The notes under the pieces were generated by a model that did no database searches, had not been told where the DNA came from, and was given only the letters and a program-made list of their open reading frames with translations. From Pseudomonadota bacterium (GTDB taxonomy: Bacteria > Desulfobacterota > Anaeroferrophillalia > Anaeroferrophillales > Anaeroferrophillaceae): a stretch of DNA of 36,557 nt. Location: the NCBI GenBank assembly GCA_034660915.1, contig JAYEKE010000128.1, positions 1 through 36,557 of the forward strand, written 5' to 3'. Within the stretch, counting starts at the first letter, position 1. The number at the start of each line of letters is the position of its first letter. A program made the translations under genes and the position numbers. This document shows positions 32,648 to 36,557 of the stretch, piece after piece.

Positions 32648-33126
32648 ACCCCCGCCTCATCTGTACCAATCAGCCGGACCAGCAGTTCCAGAGCATGCTG
32701 GGCCGCCTGTTCCTTTATCCGCAGCCGGTCACCGGCATACTGATAATGTTTTACTACCCGCTTTTGGTTATAAGCTCCGGCCAGATATACCAGGCCAACT
32801 GGTTTTTCCGCGGAGCCACCGCCCGGACCGGCAATACCGGTGGAAGCCACGGCCAGCTTTGCTTTTGTCCGGGATAAAAGACCATCAACCATGGCCTCGG
32901 CCACTTCCGGGCTCACCGCCCCGTGAGCTTGAAGCAGCTCCGGCGAAACCCCAAGCAACTCCTCTTTTGCCTGGTTGCTATAGGTTACCAGTCCCCGGTC
33001 AAAATAAACGGAACTGCCGGGTACATTGGTAATCCGGTGGGCAATCAAACCGCCGGTACAGGATTCCGCCACCGCCAGCCATAAAGAAAGCGGCGGCAAC
33101 AACACAGATAGTTTATATTCAGGCAT
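32644..33126 (-). CDS. pncC: CinA C-terminal-domain protein (nicotinamide-nucleotide amidase type)
   Basis: A 160-residue stand-alone version of the CinA C-terminal domain, which deamidates nicotinamide mononucleotide in pyridine nucleotide salvage. AESCTGGLIAHRIT begins near residue 20, VTYSNQAKEELLGV holds the conserved Tyr and Lys, and STGIAGPGGGS is the glycine-rich loop. The N-terminal molybdopterin-binding half of full-length CinA is absent, and no room is left for it since pgpA ends one base upstream. It overlaps thpR by four bases. Linkage to recA echoes the cinA-recA operon of other bacteria. Confidence 0.9.
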   Translation of the reverse strand: MPEYKLSVLLPPLSLWLAVAESCTGGLIAHRITNVPGSSVYFDRGLVTYSNQAKEELLGVSPELLQAHGAVSPEVAEAMVDGLLSRTKAKLAVASTGIAGPGGGSAEKPVGLVYLAGAYNQKRVVKHYQYAGDRLRIKEQAAQHALELLVRLIGTDEAGV

Positions 33127-33127
33127 G

Positions 33128-33595
33128 TTACAGGCCCATCACAAGCAATAAACGCAGAACAACATAAGCCATAATCCCGGCCACCAGGTCATCAACCACT
33201 ACCCCGATGCCACCGTGCAGGTTTTCATCGCACCAGTTAACTGGAAAAGGCTTAAAAATATCGAAAAAACGAAATAACAAAAAAGCGGCGATGAAACGAG
33301 GCCAGGAAAAAGAAATCAAGACAGTGGTTAACAAAAAACCAACAATTTCATCAATGACAATTACGCCGCTATCGGCCTGGTGTAAAATTCTCTCGGCTTC
33401 ACCAGCAGACCAGAAGGCCACCAAAATCAACAATAATAAAAGAAACAGGTACAACCACGCCGGCAGCTGGTTAAAAAACCACCACAAAGGCAAGGCCATC
33501 AAAGTACCGAAAGTCCCGGGAGCAATCGGCACCGCACCGACATAAGCACCACTGGCGATAAACAAAGCCAGATTCTCCCGGGTTTCAGTCAACAT
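33128..33595 (-). CDS. pgpA: Phosphatidylglycerophosphatase A
   Basis: A 155-residue inner-membrane phosphatase that makes phosphatidylglycerol from phosphatidylglycerol phosphate. The family start is followed by GAYVGAVPIAPGTFGTLMALP. Three or four hydrophobic segments are visible (about 25-60, 80-105 and 130-152). VIVIDEIVG and VVVDDLVAG carry the acidic residues of the active site. The ATG at 33595 is chosen; an upstream TTG at 33613 would overlap the ferredoxin stop and lacks a ribosome site. It lies within the ferredoxin-pgpA-pncC-thpR operon. Confidence 0.93.
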   Translation of the reverse strand: MLTETRENLALFIASGAYVGAVPIAPGTFGTLMALPLWWFFNQLPAWLYLFLLLLLILVAFWSAGEAERILHQADSGVIVIDEIVGFLLTTVLISFSWPRFIAAFLLFRFFDIFKPFPVNWCDENLHGGIGVVVDDLVAGIMAYVVLRLLLVMGL

Positions 33596-33605
33596 AAAGA
33601 TATTT

Positions 33606-33785
33606 TCAATCAATTAAGATTACAGCATCTACAGGGCAATTATCCACACAGGCACTGCATTCAATACATTCCTCCGGGGCGACTACCTGTGGAACCTCAT
33701 CTTCCAAAACAAAGACATCTGATGGACAGACATCCACACAGGTACCGCAACTGGAACATTTTTCCCTGTCAATAACCGGATACAT
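33606..33785 (-). CDS. Small 2[4Fe-4S] ferredoxin
   Basis: A 59-residue electron carrier with two cluster motifs: C10xxC13xxC16 with C20-Pro, and C40xxC43xxC46 with C50-Pro. The eight cysteines match the clostridial-type ferredoxin pattern, with each fourth ligand serving the other cluster. The start MYPVIDREKC at 33785 is typical; a TTG at 33821 in the same frame would add twelve residues, and the TTGACA there looks more like a -35 box. It is the first gene of the operon leading to pgpA, pncC and thpR. Its redox partner is not evident from the neighbours, though an oxidoreductase that uses ferredoxin lies 0.9 kb away on the other strand. Confidence 0.92.
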   Translation of the reverse strand: MYPVIDREKCSSCGTCVDVCPSDVFVLEDEVPQVVAPEECIECSACVDNCPVDAVILID

Positions 33786-33867
33786 GCGCTCATAACTACC
33801 CAAATACTGCTTTTTTGTCAATCCCTATATCCATATTACCGTGATCTTCATTCCCCGATTATCTCCC

Positions 33868-33887
33868 TAATATCATTAGAGATATTA
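33868..33887. repeat. Inverted repeat TAATATC-N6-GATATTA in the divergent spacer
   Basis: Seven-base arms (33868-33874 and 33881-33887) lie between the ferredoxin operon and the XRE-cupin gene. The rest of this 288-base spacer is A/T-rich. It might be an operator for either direction, but no protein can be named. Confidence 0.4.
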
Positions 33888-33977
33888 TGAATATCGAAAT
33901 ATTTATCCATCCCCTTCAACCAAGACTGATGCCTTTTCAATTCTGAAATATTACTTTTACATGTTATTACTTTTTCA

Positions 33978-34006
33978 TTGACAGTAATTATATTTTTGTT
34001 TATGAA
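33978..34006 (+). promoter_or_regulatory. Likely promoter of the XRE-cupin gene
   Basis: A perfect TTGACA (33978-33983), 17 bases, then TATGAA (34001-34006), a 4/6 match to the -10 box. It lies 67 bases before the start codon at 34074. Confidence 0.55.
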
Positions 34007-34073
34007 TCAAAAATCAATAAAGTATTAGTTAATTTAATAAACATATATTTTAAAAAAATTACTACTGCTCATC

Positions 34074-34622
34074 ATGGAAAATATCGGCAGACGAATCAAG
34101 ACATTACGTACCGCCAAACAGTTGACCCTGAAGCAAGTTTCCCATAGAGCCGGTTGCAGTGATGTTTTTCTTTCCCAGGTTGAACGCAGCCTGGCCAGTC
34201 CTTCCATTGCCACCCTGAAAAAAATCGCCAATGCCCTGGGAGTGAGCATTATTGACCTGATCAGGGATGAAGATAATGGTCAGGACCAAGTGGTAACCCG
34301 CAAAAAAGACCGGATACAATTCAAGTTTCCCCATACTGAAGTATACAGCGAGTTGCTGACCCGTAATGTCAAGCGAAAAACCATGCAGCCGCTCTATAAA
34401 ATTGTCAAGCCTGGCAGCGGCAGTGAAGGACTTTACAGCCACCAGGGGGAGGAACTGGGCATTGTTCTTGAAGGCACCCTGGAGTTGACGGTTGACAACC
34501 AGGTCTACCAGCTGGAAACCGGCGATTCTTTTTATTTTCAATCATCACGACAACATGGCTACCAGAACAATGGCAATACTGATGCCGTTTTGATCTGGGT
34601 TATTTCACCACCGACATTTTAG
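34074..34622 (+). CDS. XRE-family regulator with C-terminal cupin domain
   Basis: A 182-residue transcription factor. The N-terminal helix-turn-helix spans about 5-62 (IGRRIKTLRTAKQLTLKQVSHRAG, then FLSQVERSLASPSIATLKKIANALG). The C-terminal cupin (about 110-180) holds YSHQGEELGIVLEGTLELTVDNQVYQLETGDSFYF, which may bind a small ligand or metal. Such proteins commonly regulate adjacent metabolic genes. The next gene, 32 bases downstream, encodes aldehyde ferredoxin oxidoreductase, so it is probably its local regulator. The promoter candidate is at 33978. The ligand is unknown. Confidence 0.9.
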   Translation: MENIGRRIKTLRTAKQLTLKQVSHRAGCSDVFLSQVERSLASPSIATLKKIANALGVSIIDLIRDEDNGQDQVVTRKKDRIQFKFPHTEVYSELLTRNVKRKTMQPLYKIVKPGSGSEGLYSHQGEELGIVLEGTLELTVDNQVYQLETGDSFYFQSSRQHGYQNNGNTDAVLIWVISPPTF

Positions 34623-34654
34623 CCTGATTTACATTCTGGCCGGGGAGAAAATAG

Positions 34655-36424
34655 ATGGACGGCTTTTATGGTCGCGTACTTTACCTTGATCTGACCAGCC
34701 GGCAAACCAGCATCGAACCAATCGCCGAGGAAATCCAACAACGATACCTGGGCGGCAAGGGACTGGCATCCTGGCTGCTTTACCGGCATAATCCCCCCGG
34801 GATTGACCCTCTGGCCCCGGAGAATCGACTCATATTTGCCACCGGTCCGGTCACCGGCAGCCGTATCTGGGGCTCCTGCCGTTATGGTGTCTTCAGCAAA
34901 TCGCCCCAAACCGGCATTTACAGCGAGTCCTATGCTGGCGGCAGGGTTCCTGAAGCCATTGATGCCTGTGGTTTTGACGCCTTGGTTATCAGCGGTCAAA
35001 GCCAAAATCCTATTATAATAAAGGTTCATCCTGACGGAGCTGATTTCCATGAGGCCCAAGATCTCTGGGGCCTAGATACGTTTAGAACTGAAGATCTCCT
35101 CCACGAACGTTTTGCTGACAAAGAAAAAACCGGCAGGAAAGCGGGAGCGGTGGTTATCGGCCCGGCGGGTGAAAACCTGGTTCGTTTCGCGGTGATCGAA
35201 AATGATTACTGGCGATCAGCTGGACGCACCGGCCTTGGCGCCGTCATGGGATCCAAAAAACTTAAGGGAATCCTCTTTGAAGGCAATCAGCGGCGGCCTC
35301 TGCATGATTCAAAACTGGTTGCCGCCCGGGCAAAGGAATTGGCACGCGACAACCGGGAAAATCCCGGAGTCCTGGCCTATAAAAAGATGGGAACCCCGAT
35401 GATGGTCAAAATCATGAATGAAGCCGGGGCATTTCCCAGCCGCTACTGGACCCGGGGAACTTATGAACAATGGCCGAAAATAAGCGCTGAAGCGCTGCAC
35501 GAACGCTGTCTGGTCAGACCCCACGCCTGTCTGAAATGTTTTATGGCCTGCGGCCGACAGACAACCCTGCTCCAGGGAAGACATGCCGGTCTCAAAATAG
35601 AAGGCCCGGAATATGAAACCATCTATGCTTTCGGTGGCCTCTGCCAAGTGGACAGCATCGAGGAAATCGCTTATCTCAATGATATTTGCGACCGTCTGGG
35701 CATGGACACCATCACCGCCGGCAATCTTTGCGCCTTTACCATCGAGGCCGTCCGCCACGGCCGGATTTACTATCCCATTGATTATGGAAACGTTGATGCC
35801 ATTGCAACTTTACTGAGTGAAATTTCCGACAGAAGAGGGATCGGCGCCATCCTGGCCGAAGGCATCCGGACGGCCGCCAAAACCTGGAACCTTGAAGATC
35901 TTGCCGTCCAGGTCAAGGGAATGGAACCGGCCGGCTATGATCCCCGGGCACTTAAAGGTATGGGACTTGGCTACGCTGTTTCCGATCGTGGAGCCTGCCA
36001 TTTGCGCTCAACATTTTATAAGGCTGAGCTGAGCGGGATGATCGATCCGGAACATACAGACGGGAAAGCAGAGATGTTTCTTGATTTTGAAAACCGGCTC
36101 ACCATTTTTGACACCCTGATCCTCTGCCGTTTCTATCGCGATCTTTATCCCTGGGAAAAACTGGTGGAAATCATCCGGGCCGTTACCGGCATGGATATTG
36201 ACCAGCAAAAGCTGCGGGAAATATCCATGGGGATTGCCGACCTTGTACGTCACTTCAACCTGCGGGAAGGCATGAATCCCCGGGAAGACCGGCTGCCGAA
36301 GCACCTGCATCAAAAACTCCAGGACTCCGGAAAAGTTATTAGTGAAGCTGAATTGGACAAAATGCTTCAGGATTATTACCATTTGCACGGCTGGGATGAG
36401 CATGGCAGGCCAGATAAAACCTAA
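34655..36424 (+). CDS. aor: Aldehyde:ferredoxin oxidoreductase (tungsten pterin enzyme)
   Basis: A 589-residue enzyme that interconverts aldehydes and carboxylates with ferredoxin as the electron partner. The N-terminal domain (MDGFYGRVLYLDL...IFATGPVTGSRIWGSCRYGVFSKSP) binds the bispterin cofactor. The [4Fe-4S] ligands are C292, C295 and C299 in ACLKCFMACGR, with C491 as the fourth, matching the pattern of the Pyrococcus enzyme. The conserved segment EGPEYETIYAFGGLC is present. The length is normal. Cofactor and family are well supported, but the physiological aldehyde is unknown. It follows the XRE-cupin gene and ends the genes of this window, just before repeat DNA. Confidence 0.93.
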   Translation: MDGFYGRVLYLDLTSRQTSIEPIAEEIQQRYLGGKGLASWLLYRHNPPGIDPLAPENRLIFATGPVTGSRIWGSCRYGVFSKSPQTGIYSESYAGGRVPEAIDACGFDALVISGQSQNPIIIKVHPDGADFHEAQDLWGLDTFRTEDLLHERFADKEKTGRKAGAVVIGPAGENLVRFAVIENDYWRSAGRTGLGAVMGSKKLKGILFEGNQRRPLHDSKLVAARAKELARDNRENPGVLAYKKMGTPMMVKIMNEAGAFPSRYWTRGTYEQWPKISAEALHERCLVRPHACLKCFMACGRQTTLLQGRHAGLKIEGPEYETIYAFGGLCQVDSIEEIAYLNDICDRLGMDTITAGNLCAFTIEAVRHGRIYYPIDYGNVDAIATLLSEISDRRGIGAILAEGIRTAAKTWNLEDLAVQVKGMEPAGYDPRALKGMGLGYAVSDRGACHLRSTFYKAELSGMIDPEHTDGKAEMFLDFENRLTIFDTLILCRFYRDLYPWEKLVEIIRAVTGMDIDQQKLREISMGIADLVRHFNLREGMNPREDRLPKHLHQKLQDSGKVISEAELDKMLQDYYHLHGWDEHGRPDKT

Positions 36425-36425
36425 A

Positions 36426-36468
36426 CTGAACGATTAGCCTTTAGCGGTTAGCTATTAGTTTAATGATT
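36426..36468 (-). repeat. 43-bp repeat arm, inverted copy of 128-170
   Basis: Its reverse complement matches 128-170 at 37 of 43 bases. It starts two bases after the aor stop codon and could form a hairpin only with the copy at the other end of the window, if those ends are adjacent in the genome. Confidence 0.6.
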
Positions 36469-36492
36469 ACAGGATTTTTTGCTATTACAAAC

Positions 36493-36557
36493 GTAAACAT
36501 TCGACTACGTTTTCAGAAAAGATAAAAATACTCTCACAGAGGCACAAAGTCACAGAG
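36493..36557 (+). mobile_element. Left end of a truncated MITE copy (IS66-like)
   Basis: GTAAACATTCGACTACG and the following 48 bases match the left half of the element at 2654-2805, up to CACAAAGTCACAGAG. The window ends inside the element. The eight bases before it, TTACAAAC (36485-36492), equal those after the element end at base 27. Confidence 0.8.

Overview
The window is a stretch of bacterial chromosome from a Gram-negative anaerobe, most likely a member of the Desulfobacterota (former Deltaproteobacteria). This is an inference from content, not a database match. LPS genes (kdsB, lptG), lipoprotein signal peptides and an MltF-type lytic transglycosylase point to an outer membrane. Rubrerythrin, a small 2[4Fe-4S] ferredoxin and a tungsten-type aldehyde:ferredoxin oxidoreductase point to anaerobic life. 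The gene orders pheT-ihfA-MerR-tRNA-Pro and recA-pilT-recX-alaS fit that group.

Layout. 0.2-2.4 kb: a GT2-like glycosyltransferase with a single-domain response regulator, then a Lys/Thr/Ala-rich protein on the other strand. 2.4-3.0 kb: repeats, including a complete 152-bp mobile element. 3.0-5.7 kb: kdsB, tRNA-Leu(CAG), cysS and tRNA-Val(GAC). 5.8-13.7 kb: the translation cluster thrS-infC-rpmI-rplT-pheS-pheT-ihfA-MerR-tRNA-Pro(GGG), where infC starts at AUA and a 320-bp mobile element sits between rpmI and rplT. 13.8-16.9 kb: mltF, rubrerythrin and an ArsA/Get3-like ATPase. 17.1-19.2 kb, minus strand: a radical SAM protein and initiator tRNA-Met. 19.4-25.7 kb, plus strand: lptG, prfB (programmed +1 frameshift), RNase J and ftsK. 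25.7-33.8 kb, minus strand: ferredoxin, pgpA, CinA-type amidase, thpR, recA, pilT, recX, alaS and a lipoprotein. 34.1-36.4 kb: an XRE-cupin regulator and aldehyde ferredoxin oxidoreductase.

The genes are mostly housekeeping: translation (four aminoacyl-tRNA synthetases, IF3, RF2, L35, L20, four tRNAs), DNA maintenance (RecA, RecX, FtsK, IHF), RNA decay and envelope building. I found no phage, CRISPR array, toxin-antitoxin pair or defence island.

The most unusual signal lies in the non-coding DNA. A family of small non-autonomous elements has ends close to GTAAAYATTCGACT and makes 8-bp target duplications, which fits an IS66-type MITE. Two copies are complete. The window also begins with the right end of a copy and stops inside the left end of a copy. 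Those two half-elements are flanked by the same 8 bp, TTACAAAC, as if they were the two ends of one insertion and the window closed on itself. Other palindromic repeats lie around prfB/rnj, ftsK, recX/alaS, recA and the radical SAM gene.
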